Source: Chitinophaga pinensis
Lineage (GTDB): Bacteria > Bacteroidota > Bacteroidia > NS11-12g > UBA955
Assembly: GCA_945888525.1 (NCBI GenBank)
Contig: CAMDAF010000008.1
Location: 1 to 64,000, forward strand
Direction of reading: 5' to 3'
Length of the DNA stretch: 64,000 bases
Of the stretch, positions 1-7,364 are shown piece after piece; position 1 is the first letter of the stretch; each line of letters opens with the position of its first letter. A model generated the notes under the pieces. That model had not been told where the DNA came from and did not search any database. It saw nothing but the letters and a program-made list of their open reading frames with translations. The position numbers and the translations under genes were made by a program.

Positions 1-3
1 AGA

Positions 4-27
4 GGGTTAAGGGGATAGGGTTTAGGG
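4..27 (+). other. Potential G-quadruplex motif
   Basis: Four G-runs of three or four bases are separated by loops of 4, 3 and 4 bases (G4-6, G11-14, G18-20, G25-27). This fits the usual intramolecular G-quadruplex pattern, and the loops are TTA-like as in telomere repeats. It lies in the gene-free left edge (1-166), where I see nothing else. Folding in the cell is inference. Confidence 0.5.
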
Positions 28-166
28 TACAGTTAAGTCGTTAAAGACTAGAGAATTTATTTTCATAAAAATCTAAAAATACGACTCAGGATAACAGTGT
101 CAATCCCTTAACAAGGAAGACCAAACATCTAAAAAACGAAATGCATCAAGATAGCAAATCGTTAAA

Positions 167-268
167 TTACTTATACATATTGTCGTTGCCTTTTTTTACC
201 GCAATGGCAAAAGCAACGCCGAATAGCAGGGTAATAAGCGTGGCGAAATATGGGATTAAATTAGTCAT
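167..268 (-). CDS. 33-residue single-pass membrane protein, unknown function
   Basis: The reading frame starts at ATG (268-266) and encodes 33 residues: a short N-terminus, one hydrophobic segment of about 20 residues (roughly residues 4-23), then a Lys-rich tail ending in NDNMYK. The start overlaps the stop of the upstream 61-residue gene in the sequence ATGACTAA (8-nt overlap), which suggests translational coupling. The form resembles small accessory subunits of membrane complexes, but I cannot name a family. Support is the overlap and the membrane-protein-like composition. Confidence 0.55.
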   Translation of the reverse strand: MTNLIPYFATLITLLFGVAFAIAVKKGNDNMYK

Positions 269-446
269 TCTTTGAATTGTTAATTAGTTTCAAATAAATT
301 CCGAAAGCTAGGATTGAAGGTACCCAAATTCCAATAAAACTACCATCTGCTTTTTCTCCTTGAAAATACAGTATTTCCGAGAATATCAATGACATGAATG
401 CAGCCACAAATAATATTTTGTCTGCTGTTGTAAATTTTTTAAACAT
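261..446 (-). CDS. 61-residue two-TM membrane protein, unknown function
   Basis: A basic N-terminus (MFKKF) is followed by two hydrophobic stretches at about residues 10-29 and 38-55 with a short polar loop (GEKADGS) between them. It probably forms a helical hairpin in the inner membrane. It is the first gene of a two-gene unit, and its stop codon lies inside the start region of the 33-residue gene. I do not recognise the family. The next gene to the right (673) is divergent. Confidence 0.55.
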   Translation of the reverse strand: MFKKFTTADKILFVAAFMSLIFSEILYFQGEKADGSFIGIWVPSILAFGIYLKLINNSKND

Positions 447-637
447 ATATAAATTTTAATACTTAAACAAAAATCCCCTATTTAAGTTCAGTTCTCTTAC
501 ATTTTTTTTCACACCAAAAAAAAGCTAGACACAAACCACATCGATCGTTAAAAAAAGATTTCTTAATTATTTCGTCTTTATCGAATATTATAATTTACGT
601 ATTATTTATTTTGTATTTCTTGGCACATCTTGTGCAA

Positions 638-645
638 TAAATTTG
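638..645 (+). promoter_or_regulatory. TAnnTTTG promoter element for the 1456-residue protein gene
   Basis: TAAATTTG matches the Bacteroidota -7 consensus. A TTG at 620-622 could serve as the -33 element, with a short spacing of 15. The predicted transcript starts near 650, giving a leader of about 23 nt to the ATG at 673. This also argues against the TTG codon at 643, which lies inside the promoter element. Confidence 0.5.
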
Positions 646-672
646 AAAAACACATGTTATTTTAGCACCCTT

Positions 673-3600
673 ATGAAGAAACTCCTTTTTGGTCTACTTT
701 TTCTTTTCTCTTTTTTGCCCGCTTTTGCACAAACAAGTTTCTCTACTGAAGCGCCTGTCTTCGTAGATGAATTTGTGAAGTATATGTCTGCCTCCAAAAA
801 ACCAGAGGTTGCAAAAATGGCTGAAACCTTCTCGAAAAATTGGAAGACTGGGAAAATTCTTCCAGAACAACAAAAGTTTATCATCAAAATCAGCAACAAC
901 ATGATGTACAAACAGCTGCCGCGTGATCCGTTTTTTGAACTCATGCTTAGCAATATTGATTTGTATTACCAAAAGAAATTCAGTCCCGATCTCCTCAAAC
1001 AATGGCAAGAAATTAGCGCTCTGCTCTTAGAGAAAAGCACCAAAGACTACCAATTCTTTTTAGAAACTGCCAACACCTTATTTAAAGACAATACCTTTTA
1101 CCGCTCGGATGCCCGCCGCTGGTATGCTTCCAATTCAAACTTTGAATTTGCCTACATCAAAAACCGTGTGGTAATTACCTTCAAAAACCTTGACCTTTTT
1201 TGTGATGCCGAATTGGATAAAATTAAAGTAATGAACTGCTCGGGCCTTTACTACCCCGACAAAAAACAATGGGTAGGAACGCAAGGCCGCGTTAACTGGG
1301 AGCGTGTCGGCAAACCCGAAGCCGAGGTGCATGCAGAGTTTAAAAACCATAAAATAAATTTTAATTCAGGCACCTTCATCGTCGATTCGGCCCAACTCAC
1401 CTACCCTAAAATATCGAGCGCCAAAATCCTCGGGGTCTTGGAAGAGCGCATTTCGCAGTCTGCGTCGATCGAGCAAGTTAAAACTTCTGGCTTCCCTAAA
1501 TTTACCAGCTACGAACCGTCCATAGAAATTAAAGGCATTGTAGGCGATCAGGCAGTGTACAAAGGTGGATTTAGCATTGCGGGCGGCAAAACCAACTCGA
1601 AAAACTTCGGCGAGGGCTATGCCACCATTATTTTGTTGTATCAAGGCAAACCATTGGTTGAGGTAAGTTCTGCTGCATTTAGACTCGATTCGAGCAAGGT
1701 AATGAGCCAACATGCTTCCATTAAAATAAAAGTGGATACTGGCTTTATTACCCATCCCAATATTATTTTTAACTACAACATTCAAACCAAAAAACTTTTG
1801 TTGACCCGCGGCACCGATGGCTTAATGCGCATGCCGTTTTCAGACAATTACCACGGTGTTGAAATTGATGTGGAGCAGGTGATATGGGACCAAGCCCAAC
1901 CTTATATAGACTTCGATATGATCAACAACGAGAAGGCCGCTTATGTGGAAACAAACTCATTTTTCAAAAAATTCTTATTCGAAAAACAACAAGGGGCCTT
2001 GAGCCAAAACCCTTTAAATAAAATGTTTTACTACTGCCGCCAAAGTGGCATTCGTTCATTCAATTTAAACGACTATGCCTCAGCTATTAGTTCTAAAAAA
2101 GAATTCTTAATTCAACAGATTATGGATATGGCCGACGATGGTTTCTTGTACTACTTCCCGGCCAATGATTCCATTTATGTCCGCGACAAATTGTACAATT
2201 GGAATTCTAATAACACCGGCGGCAAAGACTACGATGTCTTGCGTTTTGGCAGCGTTATTTCAGGCAAGCCCAACATTACATACAGTTTCAATACCCACGA
2301 TTTAAAAATGGAAGGCGTGCGTAAGTTTACCTTCTCCGATTCGCAAAACGTGTTGAGTATTCCGAAAGACCAGTTGCTGGTGATTAAGAAAAACAAAAAC
2401 CTACATTTCTCTGGTTTGATCAGAGCGGGGCGTATCGATTTTTATTCGCAGGACTTTAACTTCGATTATTCCGGCTTTCAAATCAACAACACCACCATAG
2501 ACAGTATGGTCATTTATTACCCCGATGTGAACACCAATTCACTGCGAAAAGTAGAGAGCGTATTGTCCAATACCTATGGAAGGATATTGATAGACAAGTC
2601 GAACAACAAGTCGGGACTCAAAGACTTTGCCGAGTACCCCATATTTATAGCCGAACGGGGGTCGGAAATAAACTACGACCGGGCGGCAACCCACAACCAT
2701 GCCTACAACCGCGACAAATTCAAATTTGAAATTGATCCCTTTACCATCGACAGTTTGGACAACTTTACCATTGCAGGTTTCGGATTCGGTGGCCGTTTGC
2801 TGTCTGATGGCATTTTCCCAGACATAGAAAACATTGCGCGCATACAACCCGATTACTCTTTGGGTTTTGTAGACAAGGTGAGTTTGCCGATGTACGGCGG
2901 TAAAGGGAAAGGCGATCTAAGCATCAACTTGAGCAATAGAGGATTTTATGGATCGGGCGATTTGTTTTACCAAACCTCTACTTCCCGTTCAACTGAGTAC
3001 TTATTATTGCCCGATGCAACGGTTGGGAACAGCTCAAGCTTCGACTTGCCCGAGAGCGCTAAATACCCATTGGTTGCAGGCGTTAACGTGCGCACCGAGT
3101 GGTATCCAAAGCAAGACCGCATGTTCCAAACCAAGATTGACAGCAATTTCCAAGTCTTTAAAATGAAATACAATTTTGATGGCAAAATGACCTTATCGCC
3201 TCAAGACTTAAGAGGTGATGGTAAATTGATGTGGGACGAAGCAAACTTTGCCAGCAATGATATGGTGCTTTGTCGTAACAAGGCCACTGCTGCTTCATCG
3301 TCTATTCAGATATTTGCAGTTGATCCAAGTAAATTTGCTTTCGAGTGCAGCAATGTAAAAGGAGTGGTTGATTTTGATACCCGCACGGGACATTTCAACA
3401 CCAATGTGGTGGGGTCTTACACCCATTTTCCATACAACCACTATTCGAGCAACATGAGCGACTACTTGTGGGATATGAACAAGAAAACCATGGAAATTAA
3501 ACCTGGAACAAGCATGGGTATTATCAAACCAATGTTTGCAGGTTTGCCTCAAGATGCCAAAGACAGTGTGAAATTTGAATGCCATTACGCCAAATTCGAC

Positions 3601-5043
3601 TTGGTAAAGAATGTATTGTTTATGGAGAAAATTCCTTACATCGATGTTGCTGATAGCAGGGTCTACCCTTTTGATGGCAGAGCCATCGTGCGCGAGAAAG
3701 CTTATATGGACCGCTTAGACAGCTCGAGAATTGAGGCCAATAAAATTGACAAATTCCACGAAATTAAAAATTGTAGAACCTTTATCCATGGTGGCAATAA
3801 CTTAGCAGCTACAGGGTATTACAGGTACATAGACAAATACAAATCCGAACAACCTTTGTATGTTGACAGTATTAGAATTGACAAAGACAAACACTTGGTG
3901 GGTTATGGCAGAATTGCGGAAGACAAGATTTTGAAACTCGACAAAAAGATTGGTTTCAAAGGCATGTTTGAAATCATCAGCACACGCCGACCAATTGAAT
4001 TTATGGGTTTTGTTAAACCAATGCATTCGTTTGTGAAAATGGAAACTTTATGGCTGCGTTACACCGATGTGGTGGATCCACAAAATGTAGTCATTGATGT
4101 GCGCAACCCAAGAGACAAAGACAACAAACGTTTATCAATCGGTGTATACTATGCCAACGACAGCAACCACGTATACCCGATATTGTTCGACTTAAAACGC
4201 CGTTACAGCGATCCTGAGTTGCAATCGGACACTGGCATTATGTTCTACGACCAAGCCAAAGATGCATTCATGATTGGCAATGAAGACAAATTATTGAACA
4301 ACGCTTTAAAAGGCAATTACATACAGTTTAACGACAAAGACCACAGCGTGTATTCAGAAGGAAAATACGACTTCAATGTGGTGGCCCCGAAAGTAAATTT
4401 CATGACGGCAGGATCGGCCAAACATGCAGCAACTGATAGTACGTTTAGATTCAATTTAATGGTGTGGCTCGACTTTCCTTTCCCTGCAGAAATTAAAGGC
4501 AAAATCACAAAGATGTTGACCGCTGAAAATGCCGGGTCAGCAGGTGGTTCATTGAAAACCGAGGAAAACAAAATGGCCATCTCCGAATTAATTAGTGATG
4601 AGAAAACGGCCAATAAAATGATAAAAACTTTGGATGCTACAGGAAGCATTGCAGGTGAAGGCGAATTCAAAACAGGATTTGTGTTTACCGATGTTGACAT
4701 TGCCTTCAATAGAATCCGCAGAAAATTTATTGCAACTGGAAGCATCTTGATGCCTTTGTTTAACGGCACTGTGGTTAATAAAAAGTACAGCACCACCATA
4801 GCTATTGAAAAGAAGAGAAGTGGCGATAAGATTTATATATACATTATGACCGATGGCGGCGATTGGATTTATTTGGAATACATGCGCGGCAATATGATGG
4901 TAGCAAGTAACAATGCTGAATTGATGGCCATAATAACCACTGAAGCAACAAAGATGGCCGACGAACAATTTATCTTGAGGGTAGGCAGTGAAAAAGCCAA
5001 GGATAATTTCTTGAAAAAGAACGACGCAGACCCTGATGAATGA
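673..5043 (+). CDS. Large exported protein of unknown function (1456 aa)
   Basis: I chose the ATG at 673, which begins a clean signal peptide (MKKLLFGLLFLFSFLPAFA, cleavage before Q). An in-frame TTG at 643 overlaps the promoter. The mature protein is about 1435 residues, has no obvious membrane segments after the signal, and shows many short amphipathic beta-like stretches. Examples are around residues 550-640 and 780-830, where strands such as GKGDLSINLSNRGFYGSGD recall stacked beta structures of the kind seen in LptA- or AsmA-like bridges. That comparison is an impression, not a domain match. The C-terminus is polar (NDADPDE) with no T9SS sorting domain and no Tyr/Phe ending typical of barrels, so a periplasmic or surface-associated beta-rich protein is the best guess. 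Transcribed alone; the following plsY has its own promoter. Confidence 0.8.
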   Translation: MKKLLFGLLFLFSFLPAFAQTSFSTEAPVFVDEFVKYMSASKKPEVAKMAETFSKNWKTGKILPEQQKFIIKISNNMMYKQLPRDPFFELMLSNIDLYYQKKFSPDLLKQWQEISALLLEKSTKDYQFFLETANTLFKDNTFYRSDARRWYASNSNFEFAYIKNRVVITFKNLDLFCDAELDKIKVMNCSGLYYPDKKQWVGTQGRVNWERVGKPEAEVHAEFKNHKINFNSGTFIVDSAQLTYPKISSAKILGVLEERISQSASIEQVKTSGFPKFTSYEPSIEIKGIVGDQAVYKGGFSIAGGKTNSKNFGEGYATIILLYQGKPLVEVSSAAFRLDSSKVMSQHASIKIKVDTGFITHPNIIFNYNIQTKKLLLTRGTDGLMRMPFSDNYHGVEIDVEQVIWDQAQPYIDFDMINNEKAAYVETNSFFKKFLFEKQQGALSQNPLNKMFYYCRQSGIRSFNLNDYASAISSKKEFLIQQIMDMADDGFLYYFPANDSIYVRDKLYNWNSNNTGGKDYDVLRFGSVISGKPNITYSFNTHDLKMEGVRKFTFSDSQNVLSIPKDQLLVIKKNKNLHFSGLIRAGRIDFYSQDFNFDYSGFQINNTTIDSMVIYYPDVNTNSLRKVESVLSNTYGRILIDKSNNKSGLKDFAEYPIFIAERGSEINYDRAATHNHAYNRDKFKFEIDPFTIDSLDNFTIAGFGFGGRLLSDGIFPDIENIARIQPDYSLGFVDKVSLPMYGGKGKGDLSINLSNRGFYGSGDLFYQTSTSRSTEYLLLPDATVGNSSSFDLPESAKYPLVAGVNVRTEWYPKQDRMFQTKIDSNFQVFKMKYNFDGKMTLSPQDLRGDGKLMWDEANFASNDMVLCRNKATAASSSIQIFAVDPSKFAFECSNVKGVVDFDTRTGHFNTNVVGSYTHFPYNHYSSNMSDYLWDMNKKTMEIKPGTSMGIIKPMFAGLPQDAKDSVKFECHYAKFDLVKNVLFMEKIPYIDVADSRVYPFDGRAIVREKAYMDRLDSSRIEANKIDKFHEIKNCRTFIHGGNNLAATGYYRYIDKYKSEQPLYVDSIRIDKDKHLVGYGRIAEDKILKLDKKIGFKGMFEIISTRRPIEFMGFVKPMHSFVKMETLWLRYTDVVDPQNVVIDVRNPRDKDNKRLSIGVYYANDSNHVYPILFDLKRRYSDPELQSDTGIMFYDQAKDAFMIGNEDKLLNNALKGNYIQFNDKDHSVYSEGKYDFNVVAPKVNFMTAGSAKHAATDSTFRFNLMVWLDFPFPAEIKGKITKMLTAENAGSAGGSLKTEENKMAISELISDEKTANKMIKTLDATGSIAGEGEFKTGFVFTDVDIAFNRIRRKFIATGSILMPLFNGTVVNKKYSTTIAIEKKRSGDKIYIYIMTDGGDWIYLEYMRGNMMVASNNAELMAIITTEATKMADEQFILRVGSEKAKDNFLKKNDADPDE

Positions 5044-5107
5044 GACCGCGCAATTGATTGATATTCATATTATTGTACCGAATATTTTCTAATTAATAAT
5101 TTTATAT

Positions 5108-5115
5108 TATCTTTG
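5108..5115 (+). promoter_or_regulatory. TAnnTTTG promoter element for plsY
   Basis: TATCTTTG matches the -7 consensus, and the predicted start is near 5120, leaving a leader of about 28 nt. No good TTG is found at the usual distance; the nearest, at 5073-5075, is 32 bases away. Confidence 0.55.
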
Positions 5116-5147
5116 CATTTAATCTCTTTAAAAAATAGAATCTAAGA

Positions 5148-5786
5148 ATGGAGTTATTGTCAATTGGCATTGGAGTAGTTGTCTCATATTTAATTGGCTC
5201 AATGCCTACCGCTTTATGGGTAGGAAAAGCCTTTTATGGTATAGATATTCGAGAGCATGGAAGTGGAAATTCTGGGGCATCAAATACCTTTAGAGTTTTA
5301 GGGAAAAAAGCAGGTACTGCAGTTTTGCTTATTGACATCATAAAAGGCTTAACCGCTGCAAGTTTGGTGCGTTATTTCGCTTTTTTAGAGCCTGGCACCA
5401 TTAAATTTGTGAACCTTCAGTTGTTGTTTGGTTTGTCATCGGTATTTGGCCATATCTTTCCTATCTATTCTAAATTTAAAGGCGGTAAAGGTATTGCAAC
5501 TTTAGTAGGCATGGTTTTGGGCATTCATTATTTATCTGCCTTAGCTTGTATCATGCTTTTTGTGGTAATTTTATTCTCAACACGTTATGTATCATTGAGC
5601 AGTATTTTAGCGGCTATGGCCTTCCCTTTAATTGCCGTTTTGGTCTACAAAAACGAAGAGCCTATGTTCATTGCCTTTGGCATTGCTGCTGCAATTATGG
5701 TGGTACTCACCCATCAAAAGAACATTGTTCGTTTGGTGTCAGGAAATGAAAACAAAGCAAAACTTTTAAAGAAACACAGACAATAG
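5148..5786 (+). CDS. plsY: Acyl-phosphate:glycerol-3-phosphate acyltransferase PlsY
   Basis: Transfers an acyl group from acyl-phosphate to glycerol-3-phosphate, the first step of phospholipid synthesis in most bacteria. It acts in the inner membrane with PlsX. The 212-residue length and hydrophobic multi-pass profile fit the family. Visible PlsY motifs are GSMPTALWVGK (about 17-27), the loop HGSGNSGASNTFRVLG (about 37-52), which is the family's phosphate-binding signature, and FKGGKGIAT near residue 110. It starts a run of same-strand genes (clpS follows after 5 nt). No plsX is in the window. Confidence 0.95.
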   Translation: MELLSIGIGVVVSYLIGSMPTALWVGKAFYGIDIREHGSGNSGASNTFRVLGKKAGTAVLLIDIIKGLTAASLVRYFAFLEPGTIKFVNLQLLFGLSSVFGHIFPIYSKFKGGKGIATLVGMVLGIHYLSALACIMLFVVILFSTRYVSLSSILAAMAFPLIAVLVYKNEEPMFIAFGIAAAIMVVLTHQKNIVRLVSGNENKAKLLKKHRQ

Positions 5787-5791
5787 ATTTT

Positions 5792-6091
5792 ATGTTATTT
5801 TCTCAGCATAAACACGAAGAAAAATCTCAATCCAATGTCCTTCAAAAAGAAACCGGTTTTGAAGAATACGAATTGGTTCTATACAACGACGATTACAACA
5901 CGTTCGAGCATGTTACCAACTGTTTGGTTAAATACTGCAAACACGACGTGTGCCAAGCTGAGCAATGCGCTTGGATTGTTCACAACAGAGGCAAATGTGC
6001 TGTAAAATCTGGAGGATACGCTTTACTAGAACCTTTGTGCACAGCTTTACTCGACCAAGGTCTTTCTGCCCAAGTTGAACTCATCAGTTAG
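5792..6091 (+). CDS. clpS: ATP-dependent Clp protease adaptor ClpS
   Basis: ClpS delivers N-degron substrates to the Clp protease. The 99-residue protein has a disordered polar N-terminus followed by the diagnostic segment LVLYNDDYNTFEHV at residues 28-41, where the Asn-Asp-Asp and following residues form the N-degron pocket. The rest (HDVCQAEQCAWIVHNRGK) corresponds to the helix that contacts substrate and ClpA/ClpC. It follows plsY after only 5 nt, so it is probably co-transcribed. clpA/clpC are not in the window; clpB at 53498 is a different, non-proteolytic Hsp100. Confidence 0.93.
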   Translation: MLFSQHKHEEKSQSNVLQKETGFEEYELVLYNDDYNTFEHVTNCLVKYCKHDVCQAEQCAWIVHNRGKCAVKSGGYALLEPLCTALLDQGLSAQVELIS

Positions 6092-6126
6092 GCATCCTTT
6101 TTGACTTCTAAAACTTAAACACCAAT

Positions 6127-6930
6127 ATGAACAAATTGTTTATTTGTCTGATCACACTCGCCTTTACTAGCGCCTGCAGTAGGGTGCCAATTACCAACAG
6201 AAAACAAAGCGCTTGGGAAAGCGAAACTGCTCTTCAAAAAATGAGCGATACCGCTTACATTAATTTTATTGCAAGCAACAAACTTAGCAGCAATAAAAGC
6301 CAAAGCGATTTGGTTAAAAAAGTAGGCAACAAGATTGCTGGCTCTATTACTGAATTTTTCAAAACCTATGAAAGCGGAAAATATTACGCTAGAATTTCTG
6401 CCTATAAATGGGAATTCAATACCGTTGAAGACCCAACTGTCAACGCTTGGTGCATGCCAGGCGGAAAGGTTGTTGTATACACTGGCTTATTGCCTATTAC
6501 ACAAAACGAACAAGGTTTGGCTGTGGTAATGGGCCACGAAATTGCACACGCAATTGCCAAACATGGCAACGAGCGCATGACCCAGCAAATGAAAGCGCAA
6601 GGTCTTGGCAATATTCTTTCAGTGGCTGTGTCGGGCAGTCCACAAGCAACTCAAAATATATTCGGCTTGGCATTTGGTGTGGCGGGCAACCTAAGCATAC
6701 TCAAATACTCTCGCAAGCATGAAACTGAGGCTGATAAAATCGGTTTGGTATTCATGGCCCTTGCTGGCTACGACCCTACAGAATCCATTGCATTTTGGGA
6801 GCGTATGAGCAAGTTGTCTGTTGGCCTTAAACCTCCACAAATATTAAGCACCCACCCGAGTGATACAACACGTATCGCTGATTTGCAAGCTTGGTTGCCT
6901 GAGGCCATGAAATACTACAAGAAAAAATAA
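6127..6930 (+). CDS. M48 family metallopeptidase, lipoprotein
   Basis: A zinc endopeptidase of the M48 (Oma1/BepA/LoiP-like) type. The N-terminus MNKLFICLITLAFTSAC is a lipoprotein signal with lipobox TSAC, so it is membrane-anchored outside the cytoplasm. The active site HEIAHAIAKH lies at about residues 137-146, and the third zinc ligand is in ETEADKIG near residue 199. NAWCMPGGKVVVYTGLL is the conserved substrate-side strand of M48C proteins. At 267 residues it has the catalytic domain only, without the TPR region of BepA. A role in outer-membrane protein quality control is inferred from the family. It is 35 nt after clpS. Confidence 0.92.
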   Translation: MNKLFICLITLAFTSACSRVPITNRKQSAWESETALQKMSDTAYINFIASNKLSSNKSQSDLVKKVGNKIAGSITEFFKTYESGKYYARISAYKWEFNTVEDPTVNAWCMPGGKVVVYTGLLPITQNEQGLAVVMGHEIAHAIAKHGNERMTQQMKAQGLGNILSVAVSGSPQATQNIFGLAFGVAGNLSILKYSRKHETEADKIGLVFMALAGYDPTESIAFWERMSKLSVGLKPPQILSTHPSDTTRIADLQAWLPEAMKYYKKK

Positions 6931-6932
6931 GT

Positions 6933-7364
6933 TTGGCTCAGAAACTTTTATTAGATGAATTGGGTGGTATAGATTTTATACCCACTTTAGTTGGCAAAAT
7001 ACTGCCGCATTTAAACACGCATCCAATAGTTTTATTAAAAGGCAATTTGGGTACTGGAAAAACCAGCTTTTCTAAAGCCTTGCTCAAAGAACTGGGTTAT
7101 GTGAGTGAGGTGAGCAGTCCTACATTCAACATCGTTAACACCTATATTTTTGAAGGTAAAACCGTTTACCACTTCGACCTTTACAGAATAAAGCGGGTTG
7201 AGGAATTGGAGGAAATTGGGTTTATGGACTATCTCGATTCTAAGCATGTTTGTTTAATAGAATGGCCTGAAATAGTGGAAGACTTTATCGATCTGCCGCA
7301 TATCAACATGCAATTGGAACATGCAGATGGGGCAAGACACTATAAAGTCAACTTAATAGACTAA
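6933..7364 (+). CDS. tsaE: tRNA threonylcarbamoyladenosine biosynthesis ATPase TsaE
   Basis: TsaE is the ATPase that turns over the TsaB-TsaD complex making t6A37 on ANN-decoding tRNAs. The Walker A loop GNLGTGKTSFS is at about residues 37-47, VSSPTFNIVNTY is the family's switch-I-like segment, and HFDLYRI and LIEWPE are also diagnostic. The 143-residue length is normal. The start is a TTG two bases after the M48 stop; no ATG fits, since the N-terminus already begins just before the fold. It ends back-to-back with the convergent ELWxxDGT gene (stop codons at 7362-7364 and 7365-7367). Confidence 0.93.
   Translation: MAQKLLLDELGGIDFIPTLVGKILPHLNTHPIVLLKGNLGTGKTSFSKALLKELGYVSEVSSPTFNIVNTYIFEGKTVYHFDLYRIKRVEELEEIGFMDYLDSKHVCLIEWPEIVEDFIDLPHINMQLEHADGARHYKVNLID

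Noticed and set aside
643..672. TTG start for the 1456-residue protein
   Set aside because: The codon lies in the TAAATTTG promoter element, and the ten extra residues precede a perfect signal peptide at 673.
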